This document shows positions 1 through 18,600 of a DNA stretch of 64,000 bases, in pieces. The notes under the pieces are model-generated. The model worked only from the letters and a program-made list of their open reading frames with translations. It was not told the origin of the DNA and searched no databases. The position numbers and the translations under genes were made by a program. Source of the stretch: Cyprinodon diabolis. Taxonomy: Eukaryota > Chordata > Actinopteri > Cyprinodontiformes > Cyprinodontidae. Numbering within the stretch: position 1 is the stretch's first letter; every line of letters starts with the position of its first letter. The stretch spans positions 33,747,817-33,811,816 of the forward strand of contig CM060082.1 of NCBI GenBank assembly GCA_030533445.1, read 5' to 3'.

Positions 1-191
1 GAATGGACTTGGCAGTTAAAACTATCAGGAGACTGACCTTGTTTTATGATAAAAACAACTGTACATGTCTGATAAATATTAAATTCATAAATAATCCACA
101 GCTGTAATTTGGAGAAAAGGGGGGCACTAGCTCTATCAACTTTAGAAAATCCTGCAGGTGTTAGAATGTATTCAGTACTTTAAGTCCAGGG

Positions 192-241
192 ATTGATTGA
201 TTGACTTTATTGATCTCCCAGTGGGAAGAAATTTACTCCAT
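192..241 (-). mobile_element. 3' fragment of an older LINE interrupted by the L2
   Basis: The stretch 'gattgattgactttattgatctcccagtggg' type sequence is a common fish repeat end. Its continuation (agctcaaatagtccaa...) appears at 2241, on the far side of the L2 copy. This suggests one element split by a later insertion. Confidence 0.55.
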
Positions 242-2240
242 ATAATAATAATAATAATAATAATGAATTTTATTTATAACGCACTTTACATTTGACATCA
301 AATCTCAAAGTGCTACATTTAAAAAAGGGGAAAATTAAAACAAGTTTAAAAGACCATAACATTAAAAACAGAGTAAAAAGACAATCATTAAAATCAATAC
401 ATTAAAAGGCATACGTAGCCTATTAAAAAAAAAAAAAAAATTAAAATCAACAATTGTAGGCATTTCTAAAAAGGAAAGTTTTCAGTCCTTTCTTAAAACA
501 ATCCACCGTCTGTGGGGCCCTAAGGTGGTCTGGGAGGGCATTCCACAGACGGGGAGCTGCGGCTTCGAAGGCCCTATTGCCCATTGTTTTTAGCCGTGTC
601 CTGGGTGGGGCCAGGCGGTGCTGTTGGCCTGACCGGGTCCGGGAAGAGGTGTGTGGTGTGAGCAGTTCAGTGAGATAGGTGGGGGCCGCACCGTGCACAC
701 AGTGATGGGTGTGCAGAAGAATCTTGTACTCTATACGGGCGTGAATAGGGAGCCAGTGTAAAGTGTGAAGGATGGGAGTGATGTGCTGGTGTTTCCTCAC
801 CCTCATCAGGACCCTGGCAGCGCTATTCTGTACGTACTGGAGCTTCTGAAGGCTCCTGCCAGAGATCCCGATGAGGAGAGCGTTGCAGTAATCCAGCCTG
901 GAGGAGACAAAGGCATGGACGAGCTTCTCTGCAGCAGGGAGGGATAGGGAGGGGCGGAGTTTGGAAATATTACGGAGGTGAAAAAAGGACGTTTTGCAAA
1001 TGGAGGTGACATGATTGTCAAAGGAGAGGTGGGGGTCAAGCTTGACCCCAAGGCTTGTAACAGAGGGAGACAGGGGAATGGTATGACCACAGAATGAAAC
1101 AGAGGTGAGAGGAGAGGAACGGAGTTGATGAGGAGTACCAGTTTGGATGGCCTCTGTTTTTGAGGCATTAAGCTGCAGGAAGTTTTGACTCATCCACACC
1201 TTTATATCCTCCAGGCAGGAGCTGAGGCGGGTGACAGAGTTGGCGGGGGAGCTGGGAGGAGTCATTTTACTGTAAAGTTGTGTGTCGTCAGCATAGCAAT
1301 GGAAGTTGACCCCATGCCTGCTGACGACACAACTAAGGGGGAGCATGTAGATGGTGAACAGGGTAGGGCCGAGCACGGAGCCCTGGGGGACCCCACAGGT
1401 GACAATGTGAGGTCTGGATTTTGCCTCCCCCAGGGCCACGTATTCGGTCCTATCAGTGAGGAAGGAGTGAAACCATTGGAGGGCAGTGCCAGAGAGACCA
1501 ATGAAATGCTGGAGGCGGTGGAGGAGGATGTGGTGATCTACTGTGTCAAACGCAGCAGAGAGGTCGAGAAGAATGAGGAGGGACGTGAAACCGGAATCGG
1601 AGGCCATCAGCAGATCGCTGGTGACTCTGATGAGAGCTGTTTCTGTGCTGTGGGAGGGACGAAAACCAGATTGGAATTTTTCATACAGATTATTGCATTT
1701 AAGGTGGTTGTGGAGCTGGGTGGAAACAACTTTTTCTAGGAGTTTGGAGATGGATGGGAGGTTTGAAATGGGTCTGTAATTTGACAGAGGTTCAGGGTCC
1801 AAGGTGGGTTTTTTTAGGAGGGGTTTAATGAGGTCAGTTTTAAGGGTAGATGGGACAGTACCCGTTTCCAGGGAACTGGCTATTATTTGGTTATGAGATG
1901 ACTAATGGACTGATGGTGAGTTTTGAGCAGAGGGGATGGGAGGGGATCTAAAGAGCAGGTGGTTTAGATTTGCGGATAATGTTCTCGACCTCCTGCTGCG
2001 TTGGCAGAAAGAAGTGTGATAGGAGTTGTGTGGGAGATGTCTGAGGGGTATCAATAGTGGTGCTATTTGAAGGTGAAAGTGAAGAGCGGATGCTATCTAT
2101 TTTTGATATGAAGAAATCCAGAAACCGGTTGCAGTTTATATCTGTGTGGTTGTAGAAGGAGGAGACCTGTGGTTTGAGAATATGGCTGATTGTGGAAAAG
2201 AGTTTTCTGGAATTTCCTGGGTTATTGTTGATGATATGTC
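242..2240 (-). mobile_element. L2-type non-LTR retrotransposon, 5'-truncated
   Basis: On the - strand the sequence reads from the linker between endonuclease and reverse transcriptase (about 2230), through the reverse transcriptase domain and C-terminal region, to a short 3' UTR. It ends in an ATT/TTA microsatellite tail at 242-263. The 3' UTR contains the 'tttataacgcactttac' type end seen in fish L2 elements. The endonuclease and 5' end are absent, which is usual for target-primed insertion. Flanks at both ends resemble one older repeat, so the LINE appears to have landed inside it. Confidence 0.85.
447..1898 (-). pseudogene. L2-like reverse transcriptase ORF remnant
   Basis: A 451-codon open frame (447-1802) encodes a reverse transcriptase fragment. 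The N-terminal motif S-N-Y-R-P-I-S is followed by L-D-L-S-A-A-F-D-T-V-D-H (metal-binding Asp region), C-G-V-P-Q-G-S-V-L-G-P, and the catalytic box C-Y-A-D-D-T-Q-L-Y. The C-terminal part carries R-L-W-N-A-L-P, typical of fish L2 elements. The same frame stays LINE-like upstream of 1802 but meets an in-frame TAG at about 1902-1904, after which further LINE sequence continues to about 2240. The motifs are intact, but with the endonuclease missing and a stop in the upstream part the copy should be immobile. It is not part of txndc5. Confidence 0.85.
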
Positions 2241-2725
2241 AGCTCAAATAGTCCAAAAGAAAAGAAGTTGCTAAATGAAGAAAAAGGTGCATGTGATATG
2301 TACAGTATATTCAGTGTGTCCACATGACAGCTTTTTTTGTTTTGTTTTTATAGCAGGATCATTATACAGGGTTATTGCACAGGGTGTTTACCTGGATATT
2401 TGTAGATATCGTTATTGCACTGAGTGTAAAATATAGAGAAATAAGTTATTGCACAGGGTATCAAATAGTAAATGCACATTAGATATTGCACAAGTCACTG
2501 CCGTTGTAGTGTCGCATTGTAGAGTCCGGTGGAAGCGGGTATGAATGACATGCAGTAGCGGTCCTTTTTAAAAACGGCGTGTAAAAAGTTTTTCAATTAA
2601 CGAGGTGCTCAGCTCCTCTACAGTCTGGTGCAGAGGGTGGAAGGTGTTGTCCCAATGGATGTAAGCTTGGTCAGCCAGAGCGCAGCCTAAGACAGAAACA
2701 GGCTTTCTCACCAGTTTGTACACCA
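2241..2725 (-). mobile_element. Older LINE remnant, continuation beyond the L2 insertion
   Basis: The stretch has repeated 'ttattgcacagg' units at 2370-2500. The - strand of 2530-2720 is a degenerate coding tail reading roughly H-W-D-N-T-F-H-P-L-H-Q-T-V-E-E-L-S, a C-terminal motif found in many fish LINE relics. It has frame breaks and is clearly dead. The exact family was not determined. Confidence 0.55.
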
Positions 2726-2929
2726 GGTACAGATGCCATAGATCGGAGGTCTTTAACAGGGGGTCCGTGACAAGTTTGGTTGATTAAACTTTTTTTTTAT
2801 ATTCCCCCTGCTATTTTTTTCCACTGATTGAAATGTCTTTAAATTCACATTAACATGAATTCAACACACTCTAGTAAACAGATAAATTGAGGCAGAAGAT
2901 GTCTTTCAGTCATCAATGCACACATTCAG

Positions 2930-3452
2930 CGACGCACAGGAGCTCTTTCCAGCTGGGCACCGTTTCATTCACAACACCTGTCCCATCAACCAGGAATCAT
3001 TCAGCCGCTCATTCATCATGAGCGGCTGAGATGATAAAAAAAAAAAAAAGTTGGTTGGGTTATCAGACTTCGTTTTCACTGGTTCCTGACACATTTTACA
3101 GATGACTGTGGTTTGTTTTTGTCCGACTTGCCATGACTGAAATACTGCCAATCTGGCGAACTACAAAAACCCTTCTTTGGAACAATTTCCTCCGCCTCTC
3201 CTTGCTGCGACATCTTCATGTGCTCTGTGTTGTGGTTTGAGAGGGCGGCGCTTGGTGACGGCGTGCCTGGGTCCGCGATTGTGATTGGTTGGGAGGAAGT
3301 AGTGACTAGCATAAACCTACATGATAGGCTACAATGAGAAGGAAGGAAAACTGCGTTTTTTTTTTATCGAACTTTTATCGACTCTCTTATTTCTATTGCG
3401 CCACACGTCTATTGATTGATATATATCGTTATTGAATTATCCAGCCCTAATA
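2930..3452 (-). mobile_element. hAT transposon 5' relic with BED zinc-finger start
   Basis: On the - strand, 3312-3076 and then 3151-2969 (a different frame) carry a protein like the N-terminus of hAT/ZBED transposases. It includes Q-T-T-V-I-C-K-M-C-Q-E-P-V-K-T-K-S, the first Cys pair of a BED finger. The switch of frame and an A/T run show it is broken. The right end, tccagcccta at about 3441-3450, resembles a hAT terminal repeat (CAGGGCTGGA on the other strand). Only the 5' end of the transposon remains. Confidence 0.6.
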
Positions 3453-3795
3453 TCCAGTTTCTATTTTCATGTTATTCAATGGAATCTTATAAAGTTTAAT
3501 ACTCAAAACACAAATAGCCTCAGGTGCTCCTACAGGCTGGACCTATTGGGTTAAACAAACGATGTTAAACAGTGATCATTTTTGTCAAATTTCCATATCT
3601 CTTTCAAATCTAGAAAGCACGGTTCCCCGCTGCTCTGAGCTTTTACTGACTGCCTCCTGCAGCCTGCGAGTTCGTCCTCTAATCCGTTCTCACTGCACAT
3701 TAAGATGAGCTGCAAACATGTCGGCAACGGGAAATCTCAAATGTTTTGGAGATTAACATTTTCTGCATTAACCCAGTTTATTACTCTCCGTCCAG

Positions 3796-10335
<6,540 letters not shown>

Positions 10336-11640
10336 GAACATACCCGGCTCCTCTGCCTGGACTCTCCTCCCGTGTGGTGACCAGGAGGACATCACCCCCC
10401 CTCTACAGTTTTATTTCCTTCAAGAAGGAGTTCAACCAGCACCAGAGGAATTTTAACATCTGGGTCTCTCTTTGTAGACAGAAAAATTAGAATGTATTTT
10501 CTATAAATCTCCCAAGTTTAAAATCTTGTAAAGATGCTGGTTGGGGCTGTAGAGGAAGTGTGATTCCCTCTAAAACCACAGCTCTACCAACATGTTCATT
10601 AAAAACATGTTAGTTTTTTTCATTATAATTCACTTGTAAGCCATTATTGTTGCAGCACTTGAGTCAAAATGTTGATATCCCACAGATGAGGTTGAGGGTT
10701 ATTTATCTACTGATGGCCTATCTGACTTAACTCCTCAGGGAAACAACCAACAGGACCAGAACATGTAATTATCTGACCCATGAATGAAGACCAGATTCTT
10801 TTCATGAAGCGATCAGTCACCGTCATCTATCGGCCTTTTATTTTTATACACATTTGGTATCTTAAGTCATGCACCAGTTATTTTTGTGAAAGCAAGACAA
10901 AAAATTTGCTTAGGTGGATAAAGGATATAAAGTTAAGACGATAAGAGAAGCCTGCTTAGGGTCATTCTTGTCTTTATAACTTGATTGTGTTTTTTTTTAG
11001 GTCTAATCAGCTCCATAGCTGATTTCCCTGGTAGCAGTTTGAAATAAAAAGAACAGATCAATATTTCTTGAAAAAAAATTTATAAGCACCTGAGTAGGGG
11101 TTAAAAATCAAAACTTAAGTTGCACCAAATCCATTTGTTTTCACATATAGAAATTTGCCTCTTTTTTTTGGAGAAATTATTTCAGTCATTTTTATGAATA
11201 TAATGACCCTACATGTAGCAAACTCCATCCACCCGCCTGTGTCGGTTTATGTTCTAGTTCCTGCTCATGTGAAAAACATGCTGTGATGTAGGACAACTTT
11301 TTATTGTCCAACCCAGGTACACAGATGGGCAACACCGGCAGTATTTTTTACGGCAGTCATTTTTTTTTCTCTAAAAACCACATGGTCTGATGACAGTATA
11401 TATATTTTGTCTTTTTCATGGGGAATGAGATGTTTTGTAAAAAAAAAAAAAAAAGAAAAAGAAAAAAACAAATGGCAAGTTGTGACATGAGATTTCATAA
11501 TAAATTTTTCAAAAATCAGTTTGTATTTTTATTTTTTATTTCTGGCTTTAATGTGGTATTTTTTTCAGTAAAAGGTGCAATAAATAAGCTGAAAATGTAC
11601 ACGTATTTACAAAAAACAGTCTGAAAATGATCACAAATGT
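10336..11640 (+). other. txndc5: txndc5 3' UTR region and candidate poly(A) signals
   Basis: Follows the txndc5 stop. Candidate signals are ATTAAA at 10598-10603 and AATAAA at 11043-11048, 11499-11504 and 11579-11584. Which is used cannot be told from sequence. No other gene is seen here. Confidence 0.5.
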
Positions 11641-12495
11641 AAACAGCAGCTTTCCAGAGGTATATAATATTTAAGTTCGGTTAGGCACAAAAGGTACTGT
11701 GATTGGTTTGGATACATTTTTTTTTGGTTCAAATATGTTCTCTTAAATACTTGATTAAGGCTCACAGTAACATGCTCAGATGGGAAGACGCTGCGGCTAA
11801 ATCTGAGCATAATGTCGCTCTAGGGTTTACAGAAGAGAAGAAGTGGCTGTTTTAGTCTCTGTAAATGTTTTTCCACAATCTCTTGTCTGGGTTAGATGTG
11901 TTTGTGAGCTTTGCAAATGTAGAAAAACAAATGTCTGTTTGTGGCATGTAGGAGGGTAAAAGGGCTGAATTTCGCTCCTTTTTGTAGAAAAACAAGAGTT
12001 TGGCCTCAACATGCATCATGTGAAGCTGCATCTCAGCCTTAGCTTGGCAAATATTGACTCAGAGAGCATTATTTGGAGGAGTCTGCTGCTAAAACAGAAT
12101 GCGGTCACTTTGGTCGAGTCCAAATTATATTTTTGGGAAAGTAAATATGGCTTGAGAGGAAAATACAGTAGGAAAGAGGATAAATACGAATGCACTGACT
12201 GATGCATCAGTTTACATTTGCGGTGAAGTTACCACTGGCCTCGTTTATTCCCATCTGGATATTACAGGTTCTCTATCAGCTGAGCAAGGAAACTGATCTT
12301 TAGTCGGTCTCCTCAGACGTCATCCACCATGTTTTCAATCAAAGAGGAGATGGGGAGGAAGGCAACAGTATGACTGGTCCCACAAAAGATGGGCGGATGT
12401 TTTTTCGAAGCAGTTTTTTATTGAAATATGTCCGTTATCTGAGAAAAGATGTCCGGCTGAGGTGAGCCTGGCCCAGTCCTCCCTGGTGCTTGGTG
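11641..12495 (-). other. Convergent intergenic region, probable bmp6 3' UTR
   Basis: Read on the - strand this follows the bmp6 stop. AATAAA on that strand lies at 12422-12417 and at 12249-12244. Bases 12230-12420 are less AT-rich than the surroundings and probably transcribed UTR. The txndc5 and bmp6 stops are 2,160 bp apart, so long UTR forms could overlap. Confidence 0.45.
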
Positions 12496-12645
12496 TCAGT
12501 GGCAGCCACAGGCGCGTACCACCATGTTTTTGTACTTTTTGAGGATGACATTGGAGTTGTCATCAAAGAAGAGCACTGAGATGGCATTGAGTTTGGTGGG
12601 GGCACAGCACGGCTTCGGTACATTCTCAGGGTTCATCAGGTGCAC
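12496..12645 (-). CDS. bmp6: bmp6 exon 7: C-terminal cystine-knot half and stop
   Basis: 49 codons plus TGA. Encodes [17 protein letters not shown] and ends V-V-R-A-C-G-C-H. The adjacent Cys pair includes the interchain disulfide Cys of the family. The acceptor is tcatttccag on the - strand. Confidence 0.97.
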   Translation of the reverse strand: MHLMNPENVPKPCCAPTKLNAISVLFFDDNSNVILKKYKNMVVRACGCH

Positions 12646-15600
12646 CTGGAAATGAGGGAAAATCTTATTTTCAGCACGTTTACCTTTGAAACAGATCCTT
12701 AACCCTTTAAAGCCTGATCCAAGAATAAAACAAAACAGGAAATTACTTTTTTTTGGTTTGAATTCCTTATTTGCCCTTTAAACAAAATATGTAAAAAGAA
12801 AAAACAGAAATAAATTTTTGATATTAATAATTTATTACTATGCGATAAGTCAAGATTATTTTTTGTGTAGTCTTCTGCCCTCTGTTATCAGGTATATCTG
12901 ATTGTTTACAATAGGATTTTGAGCAAAGTTTTTACCATTAAATTATGCAAAAGGTGTCAGATGCAAGGTTAAACACAAACGTATGTCTCTTTTACTTAAA
13001 GGTATAGTAGAGGATCTTCTTTTTCCGGTTGGATCATCAAAATAAGTGGTTCTCACAATCATCAATCCTTCTGATGAGGGGCCGTCCTACGTGCTCGTCA
13101 CCATTTTCACTTACCGGTGGTGAGTCTGTCATAGTAGAAAACTTGCAAATCTTTTGGACAGTAATCTTGTACGAGCGATGCAAACAGCAACTTTTAAAAA
13201 GCATGCAGGACTAGAAATGGACTTGTGCATGCTCTCGCACGCGTTTAATAAGAGTTCCCTCTCAGGAGCGGTTACAGGTTTGTATATGTGCATTGACTTT
13301 TTTTTTTTTTTTTGTAGCGAAAATCCTCCACTATACCTTTAAGACAATAGGACCCTCACATCATACTGTTCTGTGGTAAAATATTTTCTTTTTTTTAGTA
13401 ACACTTGAATTTTTTTAGTAAAACTAATTCAAAGGCAAAGGAAGTCAGATTAAATTGGATTTGAACACCTTAATTTCACATACTGATAGTTTATCCACTA
13501 GGACAATCATTCAAAGAGTCTAGATTTTCATTGCAAGGAACATCTTTTGCATCATCATGAACTAGTCATTTATTCCAAAGAAAAAACTCAAATCTGTTTA
13601 CATGAAAATGAGTCTGCACAGAAGAGTGAAACTGAATCTGTTTTACAGCCGAAGCTGGAGAAGCTTGAAGGTGGTTGGTTGGTGCCTGCAAATTGGTTCA
13701 ACCAATAATAAGTCTATTGGGATAAATACTTCCTCACATTGTAAAACCTTTTCACCTAATAAACAAAATCATAAGTGGATCATTTGTCTAATTTTTTATT
13801 GATTTTCTGAAATATTAAATGTGACAAAAAAAAATTCAAAAACATCTTCATAGGAAATTCAACCGTCATGTTATATAAAGGATTTCTCTTTGCCCAGTTT
13901 TATTAATCTCCTTTAAATGTTAGCGTTACAACACAACTTAGCACATGACTGGAAAATTATCCATAGTTTTTTAAAAATGTGTGAAACAAAACCATGATAA
14001 ATCAGAAAATCTGATATGTATTTTTTTATTCAGCGCACTATTTAACCCCAGTTAAGAAGTTGACACCAATGGTCTTTTTTAGGATGCATCATGGAAGAAA
14101 ACCTATTATATGCACCAAAGATTTTATTAAATTGGCTCAGTCAAAGTCCAGAACTAAGTCCAATCAGATATCTATGGTAAGAGTTACAAGTCTAAGATCA
14201 CAGATGCTCTTTTTCTTTTTTTAGTTTGACTGAGACTGAGTTGTTATGCAAAGAAGAATTTAAAAAATGTGGAAGTGCAAAGCTGTGCAAACCACAACAG
14301 ACTGGGAGATCAATGTAAAGGTGATAGAATCATGGATTATTTACAAACCATTTCAAAACCATGTCTCCATTTTTCTCCCTCTTCACAATTATGCACTTCT
14401 TTCTGTTGGTCTACCATATTTAATTTAATCCATATATATGTATTTTAGTGCTTGTTACAGGACAAAATCTAAAAAGTTTGTTTTAATAAATGAATTTGGG
14501 GGCTACTGTATGTTTTAAGTTATTTCAAATGTATCAAAATGATTGATATTGTTTGAAACACACAATTGCGCTATTTCTATATGAAAAAAACACCTCTATG
14601 AGCACAATAATGTCATGGCATCAACAGAGCATCACACCGTGGACACACACATACTGTATATAAATAGGCATTAGGTGGAGTAGGGTGGTCCTACCAGCGT
14701 TTGCACGATGGCGTGGTTGGTGGCATTCATGTGGCCGTTCAGAGGAAAGGAACACTCTCCATCACAGTAGTTGGCAGCGTAGCCTTCAGGGGCGATAATC
14801 CAGTCCTGAAGAGACACATTAGAAACAGTTTCCTTGAAGCACATGTTCCTTTTTTCTTCTGCTTTTTTTTTTTTTAACAGTTTTTCTCTTTATGTTTATG
14901 CAGCTATTCTAGTAACTTCTAAAGTTAGTTTTCCTAGGTATTTGGTTTATGTGAATGGTTTTACATAAAAATAAAAAGCTAAAAACCTGAGCTCATGACA
15001 TCTATAAGGACAAATCAGCATTATTTCACTCTGTTCTGATTTTTTTCCCTTCTGTTTTTAGCTACAGCTTCTCTTTTTTAATCCCCCTTTTCCACCCTGT
15101 CATATGGGGACATGAATTTGTCTCTAAATCAAGACTGATGGGTCATGTACAATTTAATGTTAGGTTTATAATAAAACTACAGTACATTGTTGATGTAATG
15201 TGAGCGTTCAGGTGAGTAATTGCTTGTTCTATTCCTCTAGATGTCAGTGGTGTGTTAATAGCTATCGGCATGTTTGTAAAGATGAATGCATGGCTGCCCT
15301 TTTCTCCAACTGCTTCTTTGTAAACTCACACCTGCAGGCTGACATTTGGTTCTGCTCCCACTCAGCTGTGTGTATCAGGCTCTTTCACTGTTTTTATCTG
15401 GCTTGTAAGAAGCCGTTTCTTATCAGTTCACAAGAGTGGTCTGGTGTTTAAAGAGAGCAGATTCAGCTGCACAATGTTTCCCTGCTTTATTTTGGTCTCA
15501 GTAAGTTTTCTGTGATAATTGTATATAGATGTTTAATTTTAGTACATTTCACCACTTGTATTTACACTAACTTAATCACTCTGAACTTTATTTGCCATAA

Positions 15601-18600
15601 ATAAGAAGGAAAACCATGTTTATTGGCCCATACTTGTTTATTTAAATTACTTAAAAACTTTGTTTGACAAAAAGTTAAAAATAAAAATAAAATCTGAAAG
15701 CCATGATCAAAATATGTGCCAAATATTACGCTCTGCAGCAAAGTAGAGGAAAATAATATTTGTTTCCAAGTAAGCATGTGTACAATTATACTTTATTTAC
15801 TTCAATAACAGCTACAGGAAAAAACCTAACAAGATTTGGTGTTTCAAACTTAACATCATTCAGTACTGGTTTGTTAAATTTCTAATGTGGGTTTTGATAT
15901 TTTACTCCCAGAGAACAATAAAGTTGGATAAAAAGTGAATAAAGTACTTACTTAATCCGTCAAACAAAAAGAGAAATAATATCAAATTCTACAGAATTAT
16001 CCTATTTTTTAACTATCATAGAAAACAAGAATAACTAAAGTTTTTTTGTCATGCCTTGCTTCCTTTTTATAAAGTAAACATGAAAGAGATTATGATTTGT
16101 TCATGGTTAGAAGGTGAGTTCACCACAAAAACAATCAAAAACAAGTAAAGATGTCTTAATTTAAGTGTGATTTAGCTTAATCTGAGCAGGTAAATAAGAT
16201 GATCAGCCAATGGAATTGGTATTTTCTCACTCAAAATGAGATAATTTGATATTAAGCACTTGAAATAAGACAATGAAGTTGATGTTTTTTGCTATTTTGA
16301 TTGTAAATTGTCTTATTTCATTGTCAACTGACCATTTTATCTGCTCAATTCAAGAAAAATGAACTTGTTTTAAGAAAAATGTAGGTATCTGAAAGCACCA
16401 ACATCCTTCATTCATCCAGCTAAACCATTTAGTCAGTGAGGTTTTGAAGCAGCCAATAACTACCGACACATAAAACTACCAAATACCAAAAAACTTATTC
16501 AACAACAAGATCTCATTAACATGTTTAAAACATGAAGATACCTGCCAGCCCAGCTCCCTGAAGCTAACATACAGCTCATGTCTTTTGCACGCCGTCTTCT
16601 GATTGCTGCTGTTGTAGTCTGAAACAGAAGAGCAGAACTCATTAGGAGAAATTAGGATCAGCTTAAAGTGAATTTAGCACCAGTGGATTAGGGCTGACTG
16701 GGTCCTGTCAGCCTCTCAGCCCATGAAAAGAGAACAACAAAAAATAAATAAATATAACTCCTCCCTCCAAGAATCATGACGTAAAAGACAATTAAATAGA
16801 GTGAAAACAAACATTACACTCTGGGTCTGGGAGCAGAAGAAAAAACAACTGCACTCGTGTAATGCTCAGGGTGGAGAAGGCTGGGAGGGCGTGAACCACA
16901 GCCTAGGCAGCAGTGCTCATTACATGCGCCTGTGCGTCGTACGTGCTTCTGGATGATGCATCTGAAGGCGTGCCTAATTGAATTTTCCTATGTCAGCTAA
17001 TATCTGGCATAAGCACAAGTGGTGAGACGGTGACAACTGTGTTTATGGACTCTGCAGCCATGCAGTCCTTGCTAATCATCTCTGTTCCATCCTGCAGGCG
17101 CCATGCAGACAGGTACAGGTTTTGGTTTTCAGGCTTGAAGAGATCATTGCTGGCAGTCGTCACCATGCTGAAGTCCAGATGGTGACACTGACTTTCCAAA
17201 GAGGGTTTCAAGGACTGCCTCTTTTGCTTTTCCTGTCTTCTTTGTTTGGGTTGATTTTATTGTTAAGTTTAAAATTGTATCATGAAGCTCTAAAGGGCAG
17301 AAAATGGTCAAAAAAGTAGAATATGGCTTCTGTGGTGATGGCAAAAGTCCTAATTCTCACCCAGGATACAGATGCTGCAGCAGTCTACAGATGGACAATC
17401 CATCACATACAATCTCTCATAACCATAGTAAGGCTGATTTCAATAGATCATTTAACCCTGACATGTTTTTTATATTTTGGTGGAAGTGAGAGTACCCTGA
17501 AAAAGCGCACACATGCACAGGGAGAATAATCAAACTGTACACTGCAAAAATTGAAATCTCAATCAGTCATTTCATCTTAAAATAAGAGCATTTGAGGAAG
17601 TAGGTGAGACACTTTGACAATTTACATTTAAAAATGGGAAAAAAAACTGTTGAAGTGCAAATTATCTAGTAATCTTATTTTAAGAGTTAAAAAAAAAACT
17701 TCTATTGGCAAATAATCTTATTTAACTGCTCAAATTAGGGTTATATACACTTAATTTAGGAATTGTTTACTCATTTCCAGGTCCTTTTTGCTGTGCATAC
17801 AGAAAGCCTGGATTTCGTTCTAAAATGTGTCTCACTGTGCAACTTTATTGAAATTGTATCTATTGTCATTTATAGTCTCTTTTTTATGATGATTATTGCT
17901 ATCAGTTACACAACATTGATTAAAGCTGATAAATATTCCAATTACACATTTAATTAGTTATTATTTATGGATTTAACAGCAGCTGGACAAGTGCTAACAT
18001 TATAGTAGGTGCTTTCCTTTCTTTTAAAGTACTAAAAAGTACTTTTTAAATGTAATTAAGTACAAAAATTTATAAATTCTCCATAAATGGAGGTGGCTTT
18101 TTTTTAAATCCTTCAGAGTTGTGTTTTAAGTGTTTGCCTGTCAGACGAGGCATGAGTCAGAGCCCAGCCTGAGATTTGTCACTCAGTCACAGCCACCCAG
18201 CCTCTCACCCTCACCCTCGCACCAGCCTTGTTTGGTCAGCTGGAGTTGGAAGGAGACGCACGCATAAACGCGCACGCACAGACAGACAGTGTAAACAAAC
18301 AAGCTTCACTTATGGACGGGTCATTGATTTTGGTTCCTTACATCTCTGTGTCCATCATTCATGAGCAGTGGCATTTGGATAACAAACAGTACAACACACC
18401 CACACATTAATGACCCCGTGTTTATGTGTTGGGAAGCCAAGGCCACTCCAGCGGCTCATTAAAGATTTGTCATTTAAAATCACCACAGCTGGTTGCGTTC
18501 GGATTTCATCATCAGGTTTAATGTCACTTCTAACAGCTCAGTCCAGACCAGAATGTATTAGCTGGACTTGTGTCATATGAAATTGGATTTATTACCCTTC

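Larger units (their letters stand above)
1..3795 (+). other. txndc5 intron 1 (3' part), repeat-filled
   Basis: No coding exon was found before the acceptor that ends at 3795 (pyrimidine-rich, tccgtccag). The first recognised txndc5 exon starts inside the active-site Trp codon, so an upstream exon carrying the signal peptide and the first half of thioredoxin domain 1 must exist. I saw nothing encoding F-F-A-P-W in these bases. The stretch holds an L2-type LINE, an older interrupted LINE relic and a hAT relic (listed separately). Bases 1-190 and 3455-3780 show no recognised feature. Confidence 0.7.
12646..14694 (-). other. bmp6 intron 6
   Basis: About 2 kb. Holds a 348-bp TTAA-flanked MITE (12996-13343) and a Tc1-like transposase relic (14035-14310). 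The remaining sequence is AT-rich with nothing recognised. Confidence 0.8.

Noticed and set aside
1185..1739. 184-codon + strand frame
   Set aside because: It is the antisense shadow of the L2 reverse transcriptase.
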